Shown here piece by piece: positions 7,052 through 16,049 of a stretch of DNA of 32,880 nt. The notes under the pieces were generated by a model. The model worked only from the letters and a program-made list of their open reading frames with translations, was not told the DNA's origin and did not search any database. The translations under genes and the position numbers were made by a program. The stretch covers positions 1 through 32,880 of the forward strand of contig NZ_SLZG01000038.1 in the NCBI RefSeq assembly GCF_004341625.1, given 5' to 3'. Each line of letters begins with the position of its first letter. Position 1 is the first letter of the stretch. The stretch is from Rhizobium sp. BK376 (lineage in GTDB: Bacteria > Pseudomonadota > Alphaproteobacteria > Rhizobiales > Rhizobiaceae).

Positions 7052-8668
7052 ATGTCGAATATTTTTCGCATGTCGCGGCGCGACCTGCTGGCCACTGGCG
7101 GCCGGGCGCTTGCATTGACTGCAGCTGCGGGCATTGCGCCGCAATTCATCCGGCCCGGCCGTGCCTATGCCGCCGATGCTCTCGCTCCTGGCATGATTGG
7201 TGGCCCGACGGGCTTCGACGGCGCCGAGCGCTACCAGTATGGTCCGGATACGCCGGAAGGCCGGGCGATCGAAGCGATCAAGGAAATGAAGGGCGCCGGC
7301 AAGGCGCCGGCAAAGATCGTTCTCGGCCTGTCCGACGGTTCGATCGGTCAGCTCACCAAGCCGTTTCCGGCAGGAGCGCCGTCGATCAAGGAACTTTGGG
7401 AGAAAGAGACCGGTATTATCCTGGATGTCGTCGGCGTGCCGAACGGCCAGGAATTTACCAAGACGATGCAGGATATTTCCACCAAGGGCGGCGCCTTCGA
7501 CATCTATGCCGTCGAATGGAACCGTCTGGGTGACCTCGCCGAAACCGGCGGCATCATCAAGATGGACGATTACGTTGCCGCTCACAAGCCGGAATGGGAC
7601 GACCCGCAGCGCGGCTATGTCAACGGCCAGAAGGGCGTTTCGCTGCTCAACCAGTATCGCGGCTCGACCTACGGCGTCTCCCTCGACGGCGATTTCCAGA
7701 TCTGGAACTACCGCACCGACCTCTTCAACGACGAGAACGAAAAGAAGGCCTTTGCCGATAAGCACGGCTACCCCCTGGCACCGCCGACGACATTCAAGCA
7801 GCTCGACGAGATCGCCGCCTTCTTCCATCGTCCCGACAAGGGGCTGTTCGGCTGCACCGATCTGCGCAATCAGGGCTGGGGTTATACCAACTGGTATCAG
7901 CGCTTCACCTCGATGGCCTCGCCCAACCAGTATCTGTTCGGCGATGACGGCAAGCCGCTGATCAATTCAGACAATGGCCACAAGGCGACGCAGGAATACA
8001 TCGACTCCCTGTCCTACCATTCACCGGATGCGATCTCCTGGGGCTGGCCGGAGCAATATGGCAATTTCGCCGGCGGTGGCGCGGCCATGACTTGCGCCTT
8101 CTCCAACCTGCCGAAGTTCCTCGACAACAAGTCGAATGAAGGTTCGAAGATAACGGGCAAGGTCGGCTCCGCTCTGCCGCCAGGCCGCGAGATCAACGGC
8201 CAGCTCGCGCGCCGCTCGGTACTCTGGCTCAATCTTTCGGCCTCGATCTCTTCGCAGAGCAAGAGCCCGGAAGCGTGCTACCTGCTGCTGCAATGGCTCG
8301 GTTCCAGCCGTATCTACTCCTGGATGACGGCCAATCCCGGCGGCTATTTCGATCCGTTCCAGCTGTCGAATTTTGCCGATCCGCTCGTGCGCGAGACCTA
8401 TCATGCCTATCACATGGACGTGGTGCGCGAGACTGTCAGCCGCACCGTACCCTCGATCAACTATCCCGGCGCCACCGCCTTCCACAATGCGCTTGATGAA
8501 AACCTAGTCGCGGCGCTGACGAAGACGAAGACCGCCGAGGCTGCCATGGCCGACACCGAGAAGCAGTGGACGCGCATCGCCCGCCGCATCGGCGAAGACA
8601 AGCTGATCGAGGCGATCAAGAGCAACAAGCAGGCCTGGCCGACCGTGCTCGACCCGATCGCCGGCTGA
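7052..8668 (+). CDS. Sugar ABC transporter substrate-binding protein, Tat-exported
   Basis: A 538-residue periplasmic binding protein of the family 1 sugar type (SBP_bac_1-like), somewhat longer than the usual 420-450. The N-terminus is a Tat signal: SRRDLL at residues 8-13, a hydrophobic Ala/Leu stretch and cleavage near AYAADA (about 38-41). Tat export implies folding in the cytoplasm before secretion. The start has a strong GGGAGGAAC leader (7037-7045). It is the first gene of the operon, followed by permeases and ATPases, and is probably made in excess because a stable hairpin follows it (8682-8708). The substrate is likely a carbohydrate, but the pocket cannot be read by eye. Confidence 0.87.
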   Translation: MSNIFRMSRRDLLATGGRALALTAAAGIAPQFIRPGRAYAADALAPGMIGGPTGFDGAERYQYGPDTPEGRAIEAIKEMKGAGKAPAKIVLGLSDGSIGQLTKPFPAGAPSIKELWEKETGIILDVVGVPNGQEFTKTMQDISTKGGAFDIYAVEWNRLGDLAETGGIIKMDDYVAAHKPEWDDPQRGYVNGQKGVSLLNQYRGSTYGVSLDGDFQIWNYRTDLFNDENEKKAFADKHGYPLAPPTTFKQLDEIAAFFHRPDKGLFGCTDLRNQGWGYTNWYQRFTSMASPNQYLFGDDGKPLINSDNGHKATQEYIDSLSYHSPDAISWGWPEQYGNFAGGGAAMTCAFSNLPKFLDNKSNEGSKITGKVGSALPPGREINGQLARRSVLWLNLSASISSQSKSPEACYLLLQWLGSSRIYSWMTANPGGYFDPFQLSNFADPLVRETYHAYHMDVVRETVSRTVPSINYPGATAFHNALDENLVAALTKTKTAEAAMADTEKQWTRIARRIGEDKLIEAIKSNKQAWPTVLDPIAG

Positions 8669-8681
8669 TGCTTCCTTCGAC

Positions 8682-8708
8682 GTCCGGGCGGGATTGCGCC
8701 GCCCGGAC
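8682..8708 (+). terminator. Intercistronic hairpin after the binding-protein gene
   Basis: GTCCGGGCGG (8682-8691) and CCGCCCGGAC (8699-8708) form a perfect 10-bp stem with a 7-base loop, 13 bp after the stop codon of the binding protein. No T-run follows, so it more likely protects the upstream mRNA or weakens read-through than ends transcription. Confidence 0.65.
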
Positions 8709-8738
8709 ATCTCGACATCACTCTATATCGCAAGTGCC

Positions 8739-9599
8739 ATGAACCGCTCGCTCCCCTTTGAAATCTTCCGCTACTGCGCCATCCTGGCCGCGCTTGCCGT
8801 AACGCTGGTGCCGACGCTCTGGATGGCGTCTATGGCCCTCAAGCCGATTGCCGAATGGTCGGCCAGCGGCGCCGACCTGACCTGGTGGCCGAAGCATCCG
8901 ACGCTCGACAATTTTCGCTTCATCTTCGGCACCTCGACGAATGACCTGATCGTCGCGCTGGACCGGACGGCGGGCAAGCCGATCCTGTCCTCGTTGCTGT
9001 CGGCAGTGTTCGGCACGCTGATCGCCATGGTCTGCGGAACGTCGGCCGCCTACGGCCTGTCGCGCTTCGGTTCGGGTCAGAACCTGCCGCTGGCGCTGAT
9101 CCAGCTGCGCCTGTTTCCGCCGATGGCCGTGATGATCCCCGTCATGATCATGTGGGCCTTTCTCGGCATCATGGACAGCTGGTGGGGCCTCGCGCTGATC
9201 TACGGCATCGTCACCCTGCCTTTTGCCTTCTGGCTCATGAAGACCTTCTTCGACGATATGCCGCGCGAGATCGAGGATGCGGCGCTGGTCGAAGGCTGCT
9301 CGCGCTTTCGCGTCTTCATGAAGATCACGCTGCCGATGATGCGTCCGGCGCTCGCCAGCTCGGCGCTGTTCGTCTTCATCCTCAACTGGTCGGACTATCT
9401 GATCGCGCTGCTCCTGACGACGCGCGAATGGGTGACGATCCCGGTCTATATGGCCTCGCTATCGTCCTCGATGACCGGCCAGCTCTATGGCGCCAAGGCT
9501 GCCCTTGGACTGATCGCCGCCGTGCCACCCGTCATCATGGGCATTGCCATCCAGCGCCATCTGGTGCGCGGCCTGACATTCGGGGCACTGAAACAATGA
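8739..9599 (+). CDS. Sugar ABC transporter permease (MalG-like)
   Basis: A 286-residue inner-membrane permease with about six transmembrane segments. The EAA loop that docks the ATPase is visible (EDAALVEGCSRFRVFMKITLP, about residues 179-199, quoted in part: VEGCSRFRVFMKITLP). It pairs with the next permease to form the channel. ATG 8739 is chosen because the longer frame from TTG 8694 starts inside the hairpin at 8682-8708; it lacks a strong ribosome site. The stop overlaps the next start by four bases (ATGA), indicating translational coupling. Confidence 0.87.
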   Translation: MNRSLPFEIFRYCAILAALAVTLVPTLWMASMALKPIAEWSASGADLTWWPKHPTLDNFRFIFGTSTNDLIVALDRTAGKPILSSLLSAVFGTLIAMVCGTSAAYGLSRFGSGQNLPLALIQLRLFPPMAVMIPVMIMWAFLGIMDSWWGLALIYGIVTLPFAFWLMKTFFDDMPREIEDAALVEGCSRFRVFMKITLPMMRPALASSALFVFILNWSDYLIALLLTTREWVTIPVYMASLSSSMTGQLYGAKAALGLIAAVPPVIMGIAIQRHLVRGLTFGALKQ

Positions 9600-10558
9600 G
9601 CGTGCTTGCAACCGAGGAGAAACTGCCTGTGGCCGGCAAAACCGCAAAATCGACCGCACAGGCCGAGGACGGACGCCGGCTCGGCTTCATGCTGACGCTG
9701 CCGGCGCAGATCCTGGTGCTGTTCATCGCGCTGTTTCCGCTGCTGATGCAGCTTTATATCAGCATGACCGACTGGTCGCCGCTCGACGGCACCGGCTGGT
9801 GGCGTGCCTGGCAATCGTGGAATACCTTCGCCAACTATACCGATCTTGCTGTCGACATGCGCTTCTGGAGCGCGCTCGGCCGCACGGCACTGATCATGGT
9901 CGTCTGCGTTCCCGCGGAATTCCTGCTCGGCCTCGGCCTTGCCATACTCTTCATGGACGATTTTTACGGCAAGCGCGTCTTCTATTCGATCATGCTCATC
10001 CCGATGATGGTGGTGCCCGCGGTCGCCGGCTACATGTTCTTCATGCTCTTCCAGTCGGGCGGTCCGGTGAACGACATCCTGTCGACGCTCTCGGGCACAC
10101 CGGTGACCGTTGCCTGGCTGTCGAGCCCGGGGACTGCGCTGATCGCAGTCATGATCGCCGATATATGGCAATGGACGCCGCTGATGTTCCTCATCCTCCT
10201 TGCCGGCCTCGTTGGCGTGCCGGAAGACCAGATGCGGGCGGCGACGCTGCTCGGCGCATCCTGGCTGCAGCGCTTCCGCACGATCGTGCTGCCGAAGATG
10301 AAGACCATCATCATCATCGCGCTTGCGATCCGCGTCATCGAGAACTTCAAGATCTTCGACACGCTCTACATCATGACCGGCGGCGGCCCCGGCGTCGCGA
10401 CTGAAACCATTTCCGTCTACATCTACAAAATCACCCAGCAGGATCTGATTTGGGGCTACGTCGCCGCCATCGCGCTGGTCATCCTCATCGTGCTCTCCGT
10501 CCTCGTGTCGCTGGCAATCAGCCGGATGAACGCCGCCAAAAAGGAGGCCACGGCATGA
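9596..10558 (+). CDS. Sugar ABC transporter permease (MalF-like)
   Basis: A 320-residue permease with a cytoplasmic N-terminal tail of about 30 residues and then six predicted membrane segments, starting with FMLTLPAQILVLFIALFPLL. The EAA-like docking loop lies in EDQMRAATLLGASWLQRF. Coupled to its neighbours by ATGA overlaps on both sides. The long open frame from 9152 in the same phase is only antiphase reading of the previous permease. Together with the MalG-like protein it builds the membrane path. Confidence 0.87.
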   Translation: MSVLATEEKLPVAGKTAKSTAQAEDGRRLGFMLTLPAQILVLFIALFPLLMQLYISMTDWSPLDGTGWWRAWQSWNTFANYTDLAVDMRFWSALGRTALIMVVCVPAEFLLGLGLAILFMDDFYGKRVFYSIMLIPMMVVPAVAGYMFFMLFQSGGPVNDILSTLSGTPVTVAWLSSPGTALIAVMIADIWQWTPLMFLILLAGLVGVPEDQMRAATLLGASWLQRFRTIVLPKMKTIIIIALAIRVIENFKIFDTLYIMTGGGPGVATETISVYIYKITQQDLIWGYVAAIALVILIVLSVLVSLAISRMNAAKKEATA

Positions 10559-11649
10559 CCGCGATCCACCTCAATAATCTCGTCAAGCGCTTCGGGGCCT
10601 TCACGGCGCTGAAGACCATGGATCTCGAAATCCGCGACGGCGAGTTCATGGCGCTGCTCGGCCCTTCCGGCTGCGGCAAGTCGACCACCATGAACATGAT
10701 CGCCGGCATGGAGAACCCGTCCGAAGGCCGGATTCTCTTCGACGGCAAGGACATGAACGGCGTCACGATGGGCCGGCGTGGCGTCGGCTTCGTCTTCCAG
10801 AACTATGCGATTTTCACGCACATGAACGTCTACGACAACCTCGCCTATGGATTGAAGGTGCGCGGTACCCCGCAGGCGGAGATCGATCGGCGCGTGAAGG
10901 CGATCGCCGATTTCCTGCAATTGACGCCGCTGCTCAAGCAGCCGTCGGCCAAGCTGTCGGTCAATATCCTACAGCGCCTGGCGATCGGCCGCTCGGCCAT
11001 CGTCGAGCCGGCAATCTTCCTGCTCGACGAGCCGCTGTCGAACGTCGATGCGGCCTTTCGCGCCGTCATGCGCACCGAGCTCAAGCACCTGCAGCGGCAA
11101 TTCCGGCAGACCATGGTCTATGTCACGCACGACCAGCTCGAGGCCATGACCATGGCGGATCGTATTGCGGTCATGGATCACGGCGTGCTGCAGCAGGTCG
11201 GCACGCCGCTTGAGGTCTATAACAATCCGGTCAACCTCTTCGTCGCCGATTTCATCGGCTCGCCGGGCATGAACCGGCTGAAGGGCACGCTTGCTGAATC
11301 CGATCGCGGCCTCGTGGTCGATCTCGGCCCGCTCGGACGCACGCAGCCGCTGGATCCGGCGCTTGCCGCAGTAGCGCGAGGGAACGGCAGCCAAGAAGTC
11401 GTGTACGGTTTCCGGCCGGAGCAAGTGGCGGTAGCCGAAGCAGGGCGGGGCCTAGCGCTGCCGGTGACCTTCGTGGAACGTATCGGCGCGCGCACAGTCG
11501 TCCATCTCGGCGATGGCGAGCAGCGAGTGAAGACCGTCTTCGACAATGATGTTGGTCTCCAGGCGCGTGAAATGGCACATATCGCGATTGATCCCGGCTC
11601 GGTGCGCCTGTTCGATGCCGCAAGCGGCATGGCAATCCGGGGGACGTGA
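10555..11649 (+). CDS. Sugar ABC transporter ATPase 1, degenerate signature motif
   Basis: A 364-residue MalK/UgpC-type ATPase with a C-terminal OB-like (TOBE) regulatory region. Walker A is canonical (GPSGCGKST, 36-44), as are the Q-loop (Q82), Walker B with catalytic Glu (LLDEP, 156-160) and H-loop (H192). The ABC signature, normally LSGGQ, reads LSVNI (134-138), so the two glycines that contact the gamma phosphate are lost. The next gene supplies an intact signature. The pair therefore should work as a heterodimer with one proper site (this Walker A/B plus the partner's LSGGE). Two-ATPase sugar importers are known in rhizobia, for example the glycerol importer. Confidence 0.9.
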   Translation: MTAIHLNNLVKRFGAFTALKTMDLEIRDGEFMALLGPSGCGKSTTMNMIAGMENPSEGRILFDGKDMNGVTMGRRGVGFVFQNYAIFTHMNVYDNLAYGLKVRGTPQAEIDRRVKAIADFLQLTPLLKQPSAKLSVNILQRLAIGRSAIVEPAIFLLDEPLSNVDAAFRAVMRTELKHLQRQFRQTMVYVTHDQLEAMTMADRIAVMDHGVLQQVGTPLEVYNNPVNLFVADFIGSPGMNRLKGTLAESDRGLVVDLGPLGRTQPLDPALAAVARGNGSQEVVYGFRPEQVAVAEAGRGLALPVTFVERIGARTVVHLGDGEQRVKTVFDNDVGLQAREMAHIAIDPGSVRLFDAASGMAIRGT

Positions 11650-11651
11650 AG

Positions 11652-12710
11652 ATGGCCGGCATTTCCTTTCGCAACGTCACGAAGTGCTACGGCAAGACGG
11701 TTGCCGTCGCCAATGCGTCCTTCGACATTCAATCCGGTGAATTCTTCTGCTTCTTCGGGCCGCCGCTGTCAGGTAAATCCACGATCCTGAAGCTGATACT
11801 TGGGCTGGAGACACCTGACGAGGGCGAGGTGCTGATTGGAGGCCAGCCGGTCAACCACGTCTCGCCGGCGGTGCGCAATGTCGCCATGGTGTTCCAAAAT
11901 CTGGCGCTGTTCCCGCACATGACGGCAGGCGACAATGTCCGTTTCCCGCTGGTGGAGCGCAAGGTGCCTGATGCAGCCATCCGTGCCCGCGTCGATGCTG
12001 TCGCCGCAAAGCTTCACATCGGCCACCTCTTGCACAAGCCGCCGTCGCAGCTTTCCGGCGGCGAGCGTCAGCGCGTCGCCATTGCCCGGGCGCTGGTGCG
12101 CGATCCGGTCGCCTATCTCATGGACGACCCGATCTCGGCGCTTGATGCGCGGCTTCGCGAGGAGACCCGCGTCGAGCTCAAGCGCATCCAGCGCGAATTG
12201 GGCCAGACGCTGATCTATGTCACCCACGATCAGGAAGAGGCGATGTCGATCGCCGATCGCATGGCAATCATGGAGCATGGCGAAATCCGTCAGGTCGGGA
12301 CGCCCGTCGAGATCTATGATGCGCCGGCATCGAGATATGTCGCGCAGCTCCTCGGTGCTCCGATGATGAACATCATGCCCGCCGTCAGGGGCGAGCGGCT
12401 GGAGATTGCCGAGGGCACAATTCTGCTGCCGCTCGGTCGGGCGCCGGATGGAGTTTCCGGCGTCGGCATCCGGCCGGAAGACCTCAAGGTCGAGCCATGG
12501 CGGGTTGATCATGGCGGCAAGCCGGCAAGGGTGTTCGAGGTCGAACCGCTCGGCGGCTACACCGTCGTTACGCTCGATACCGGGACGGAGAAGCTGAGGG
12601 CTCTGATGCGCGGTCAGCCGGACGTGATGCTGGATAGTGCCGTTGCGCTCAGCTGCAATCCGGCAAAAGTACATTTCTTCGACCAGGCTGGTGGAGCGCT
12701 TGGGCGATGA
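11652..12710 (+). CDS. Sugar ABC transporter ATPase 2, intact signature but Asp in place of catalytic Glu
   Basis: A 352-residue MalK/UgpC-type ATPase starting two bases after its sister's stop. Walker A is an unusual GPPLSGKST (36-44, pattern GxxxxGKST kept), signature LSGGE (134-138) is intact, and Walker B reads LMDDP (156-160), with Asp at the catalytic base position usually held by Glu. H192 is present. The defects mirror those of ATPase 1: a site formed by this Walker motif and the partner's LSVNI would be weak or inactive. The gene probably arose by duplication and specialisation. An in-frame GTG at 11646 could also start, but ATG 11652 is favoured. Confidence 0.9.
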   Translation: MAGISFRNVTKCYGKTVAVANASFDIQSGEFFCFFGPPLSGKSTILKLILGLETPDEGEVLIGGQPVNHVSPAVRNVAMVFQNLALFPHMTAGDNVRFPLVERKVPDAAIRARVDAVAAKLHIGHLLHKPPSQLSGGERQRVAIARALVRDPVAYLMDDPISALDARLREETRVELKRIQRELGQTLIYVTHDQEEAMSIADRMAIMEHGEIRQVGTPVEIYDAPASRYVAQLLGAPMMNIMPAVRGERLEIAEGTILLPLGRAPDGVSGVGIRPEDLKVEPWRVDHGGKPARVFEVEPLGGYTVVTLDTGTEKLRALMRGQPDVMLDSAVALSCNPAKVHFFDQAGGALGR

Positions 12711-12737
12711 TCAATTTTCGAAAATTGGGAGGAACCT

Positions 12738-13832
12738 ATGTCTGACGTCAAGGGATTTATTCCGGACCCGCCGGTGCGCGTGCGCGAATTCAAGATCGGC
12801 TGCATCGGCGCCGGCATGATCATGGCGGAGTGCCATCTCGCCGCCTATAAGGAGGCAGGCTTTCCGGTGGTCGCGATCGCCTCCCGCACGGAAGCAAAGG
12901 CCAAGGCGGTGGCCGAGCGTTGGGGGATTCCGACGACGCACGCCACGCCGGAAGCGCTGATCGCCGACCCCAATGTCGAGATCATCGATATCGCCTTCCC
13001 GCCAGACCAGCAGCCGGCGCTGATCCGCAAGGCGCTCGCGACGCCGCACATCAAGGCCATTCTCGCGCAGAAGCCTTTGGCGCTGTCGCTGGACGAAGCG
13101 AAAAAGCTGCGCGACGAGGCCGCCAGGGCAGGCAAGATCCTCTCGGTCAACCAGAACATGCGCTATGACCAGTCCATGCGCGTTTTGAAGCAGATCCTTG
13201 ACAAAGGCGAACTTGGCGATGTCGTGATGGCCACGATCGAGATGCGCGCGATCCCGCATTGGCAGGGCTTCCTCGAAGAATACGACCGACTGACGCTTGC
13301 CAATATGGGCGTGCATCACCTCGACGTGCTGCGCTTCCTCTTCGGCGATCCCGAAGAGATATTCACCGTTTCGCGCACCGATCCGCGCACGCGCTTCGCG
13401 CATACTGACGGCATCACCGTCTCGACGCTGAAATTCCCCGGCAACGTCCTGGCAGTGTCGATGGAAGATGTCTGGGCCGGGCCGCGCGAAGAGGGTTTCG
13501 ACAGCGACTTCTATATCAAATGGCGTGTCGAAGGCACGGCGGGCGTGGCGCAAGGCACGATCGGCTGGCCGGATGGTTCGCCATCGACGCTGACCTACGC
13601 CTCAGCCAAGACGACCGGCGGCAAATGGGTAACGCCGACATGGGAAAGCATGTGGTTTCCGCATGCCTTCATCGGCGTCATGGAGCAGCTGCAATATGCC
13701 GTGAAAACCGGCGAGGCCCCGGCGCTCTCGGTTGCCGACAACGTCAAGACGATGGCGCTTGTCGAGGCCGGCTACCGGTCCATGGAGGCAGGCCGCGCCA
13801 TCAAGCTCAGCGAAATCTCGATCAATTCATGA
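12738..13832 (+). CDS. Gfo/Idh/MocA-family NAD(P)-dependent sugar dehydrogenase
   Basis: A 364-residue cytoplasmic oxidoreductase. The Rossmann start is IGCIGAGMIMAECHLAAYKE; the usual EKP motif reads QKPLALS (about residues 113-119), a known variant; the catalytic region NMGVHHLDVLRFLFGD (about 191-206) is present. The family oxidises sugars, polyols or glycosides, often at C3 or C1. The start has a GGGAGGAACC leader (12727-12736), nearly the same as that of the binding protein and of the isomerase. It lies 27 bp after the second ATPase gene, so it acts on the imported compound. The exact substrate is unknown. Confidence 0.88.
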   Translation: MSDVKGFIPDPPVRVREFKIGCIGAGMIMAECHLAAYKEAGFPVVAIASRTEAKAKAVAERWGIPTTHATPEALIADPNVEIIDIAFPPDQQPALIRKALATPHIKAILAQKPLALSLDEAKKLRDEAARAGKILSVNQNMRYDQSMRVLKQILDKGELGDVVMATIEMRAIPHWQGFLEEYDRLTLANMGVHHLDVLRFLFGDPEEIFTVSRTDPRTRFAHTDGITVSTLKFPGNVLAVSMEDVWAGPREEGFDSDFYIKWRVEGTAGVAQGTIGWPDGSPSTLTYASAKTTGGKWVTPTWESMWFPHAFIGVMEQLQYAVKTGEAPALSVADNVKTMALVEAGYRSMEAGRAIKLSEISINS

Positions 13833-13854
13833 ATTCCAAGGGAGGAACCACATC

Positions 13855-14769
13855 ATGATGCAGACAGGTATTTTCACAGGCTATTTCCCATATGGCCTGG
13901 AGGAGACAGCGAAGAAGATCCGCGCGCTCGATTTCAATACCGTGCAGCTCGACATGCATTTCAAGGATGTTGATGTCTCTGCCGGCCAGATCACCAAGGA
14001 CAAGTGCATCCGCATCCGCGAGACCTTCCGCGATCACAACCTGCCGATCTCCTGCATTTCCGGCTACACCAACATCATTCATCCGGACAAGGACGAGCGA
14101 GCGCGCCGCGTCGGCTATCTCAAGGAAATCATCGCTCACGCGCAATATCTCGGCACGCCCTACGTGATCTCCGAAACGGGGACCTACAACACGGAGTCCG
14201 ACTGGGTGCATCACCCGAAGAACAAGACTGAAGAAGGCTTCGAGGAATGCCGCAAGGTCATCGCCGACCTCGCTCAGCACGCCTATGACCACGGCGCCGT
14301 TTTCCTGCTCGAAACCTATGTCAACAACGTCGTCGGCTCGGTCGAAGAGACGGTGAAGATGTTCGCTCAGGTCGATCATCCCGGCCTCGGCCTGCTGATG
14401 GACCCGACCAACTATTTCGAGACCCATAATATCGATCGCATGGATGCGATCCTCAATCAGGTCTTCGATACGCTGTCGGACAAGATCAAGATCGGCCATG
14501 CCAAGGACGTCAAGCGCTCCGGTTCCGACAAGAGCGAGAAGCATGCCGATATCGGTGACGAGGACGCGCTGGAAAGCCACACTTTCCGTGGCGTCGGCGA
14601 GATCGAATTGCCGGCACCTGGCCTCGGCTCGTTGAATTATGATCTTTACCTGAAGCGACTGGCGCAGAAGCATCCGAATATCCCTATTATCATCGAGCAC
14701 CTCGATGAATCGGATGTTCCGCGTGCCAAGAAATTCCTGGACGGCAAGCTGCGCGCACAAGGTCTATAA
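13855..14769 (+). CDS. Sugar phosphate isomerase/epimerase-like TIM-barrel protein
   Basis: A 304-residue xylose-isomerase-like (AP endonuclease 2 superfamily) protein. Likely metal ligands are the Glu in FLLETYVN, the Asp in LLMDPTNYFE, the His in KIGHAKDVKR and the Glu near the end in IIIEHLDES. Such enzymes isomerise or epimerise sugars and keto sugars; some relatives next to Gfo/Idh/MocA dehydrogenases cleave 3-keto-glycosides. The ribosome site is GGGAGGAACC (13840-13849), 22 bp gap to the dehydrogenase. ATG 13858 is an equally possible start one codon later. Confidence 0.85.
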   Translation: MMQTGIFTGYFPYGLEETAKKIRALDFNTVQLDMHFKDVDVSAGQITKDKCIRIRETFRDHNLPISCISGYTNIIHPDKDERARRVGYLKEIIAHAQYLGTPYVISETGTYNTESDWVHHPKNKTEEGFEECRKVIADLAQHAYDHGAVFLLETYVNNVVGSVEETVKMFAQVDHPGLGLLMDPTNYFETHNIDRMDAILNQVFDTLSDKIKIGHAKDVKRSGSDKSEKHADIGDEDALESHTFRGVGEIELPAPGLGSLNYDLYLKRLAQKHPNIPIIIEHLDESDVPRAKKFLDGKLRAQGL

Positions 14770-14778
14770 GTCTATGGT

Positions 14779-14839
14779 GGCCGGGCTGATGCGGCCCGGC
14801 CGCTCTCTATCGCATCTATCGCCTGCGTGCCCGCAGGCG
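14779..14839 (+). terminator. Two consecutive intercistronic hairpins
   Basis: GGCCGGGC (14779-14786) pairs with GCCCGGCC (14794-14801), 8 bp with a 7-base loop. CGCCTGCG (14820-14827) pairs with CGCAGGCG (14832-14839), 8 bp with a 4-base loop. They fill the 98-bp gap between the isomerase and the DUF4432 gene. No T-run follows either, so partial termination or mRNA processing is more likely than a full stop. Confidence 0.55.
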
Positions 14840-14867
14840 GGACCATAAAGACAGAAGGAAAGACATC

Positions 14868-16049
14868 ATGGTCGAACTATACGGGGAGACGAAGTCGCGC
14901 CGCGACGTCGCTGCCAGTGCCGGGTCCTTGTCGCAATTCGCCGGCGTGCGGCTGATGACGCTCGGCGACGGTGTCGAGCGTGGCATCCGCATGCTAGAGT
15001 TTCGCAGCGGCACGGGCCTGCGTTTCACCGTATTGATCGACCGGTCCTTCGATATCGCCGATTGCGACTATCGCGGCATGGCGATCGGCTGGCATTCCCC
15101 AGCTGGCTTCAAGCATCCCGGTCTCGCCGAATATGAGGGCGAGGGCGGACTGGCATGGTTGCGGTCGTTCTCCGGCCTGATGGTGACCTGTGGCCTCGAC
15201 CATATTCTCTTCATGTATGACGAGCCTTCGGAACATTATGTCTACGGGCCGCGAAAAACCGTCAGCCACTCGATCCACGGCCGCATTGGCACGATCCCCG
15301 GCAAGCTCAACGGCTATGGCGAGCGCTGGGAAGGCGACGAGTGCTTTCTCTGGTGCGAGGGGACAGTAACCCAAGGCGCGGTTTTCGGCGAACATCTGGA
15401 GCTCGTCCGTCGCATCGAGACCAAGGTCGGCACCAACGAAATCAAGCTGACGGACAAAGTGGTCAACCGCGGCTTCTACCGCACGCCGCATATGTATTGC
15501 TATCACATCAATGCCGGCCATCCCCTGCTTGCGGAAGGTTCGCGCTACCTCGCTCCTATCAAGGATGTGGTCTGGGCGGCGCATGCGGGTGAAGATTACC
15601 GCAAGCAGGGCGTTGGCTATCGCACCATGCCCGCACCGCAGATGAATTTCCATGAGCAGGTCTGGCAGCATGAGATGGCCGCAGATCAAAACGGCGAGGT
15701 GCCTGTCGCGCTGGTCAACGACCGACTGGGCATCGGCTTCGAAGTGGTGACGCGCAAGGACCAATTCCCCTGCATGTACGAATGGCAAAACCTGCAGGCG
15801 GGGCAATATGCTGTCGGCATCGAGCCCTCCACCAATCATGTCACCGGCCATGGCGCGGCGCGCGAGCGCGGCGAACTCATCTGGCTGGAGCACAGCGACG
15901 AGCGGCGCTATGACAGCACGTTCCGTATCCTAGTCGATGCAGAGGCCATTGCCGCCAGCGAGAAGCGTATTGTCGGCGTGGCCAAGCAGCCGGCGGAAGA
16001 CTTCCCGCAGCCATCAGGCAATCACCTGCCGATCGGAGGCCGGTCATGA
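14868..16049 (+). CDS. DUF4432 family protein, aldose-1-epimerase-like
   Basis: A 393-residue protein of the DUF4432 family, which has the beta-sandwich fold of galactose mutarotases. Visible segments are FTVLIDRSFDIADCDYRG near the N-terminus, SHSIHGRIGTIPG in the middle, TPHMYCYHINAGHPLL and the C-terminal GIEPSTNHVTGHG. Histidines in these places are typical of carbohydrate epimerases. It probably interconverts anomers or epimers of the sugar handled by this operon; the precise reaction of the family is poorly known. AGAAGGAAAG upstream is a good ribosome site. Its stop overlaps the next start by four bases. Confidence 0.82.
   Translation: MVELYGETKSRRDVAASAGSLSQFAGVRLMTLGDGVERGIRMLEFRSGTGLRFTVLIDRSFDIADCDYRGMAIGWHSPAGFKHPGLAEYEGEGGLAWLRSFSGLMVTCGLDHILFMYDEPSEHYVYGPRKTVSHSIHGRIGTIPGKLNGYGERWEGDECFLWCEGTVTQGAVFGEHLELVRRIETKVGTNEIKLTDKVVNRGFYRTPHMYCYHINAGHPLLAEGSRYLAPIKDVVWAAHAGEDYRKQGVGYRTMPAPQMNFHEQVWQHEMAADQNGEVPVALVNDRLGIGFEVVTRKDQFPCMYEWQNLQAGQYAVGIEPSTNHVTGHGAARERGELIWLEHSDERRYDSTFRILVDAEAIAASEKRIVGVAKQPAEDFPQPSGNHLPIGGRS

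Noticed and set aside
9152..9595. N-terminal extension of the second permease
   Set aside because: This part overlaps the first permease in another frame; the ATGA overlap at 9596 gives a better start.
11769..12674. 301-codon minus-strand frame in the second ATPase gene
   Set aside because: Antisense of well-conserved ABC motifs; no independent likeness.
14994..15893. 299-codon minus-strand frame in the DUF4432 gene
   Set aside because: Antisense of the coding strand, no start signal.
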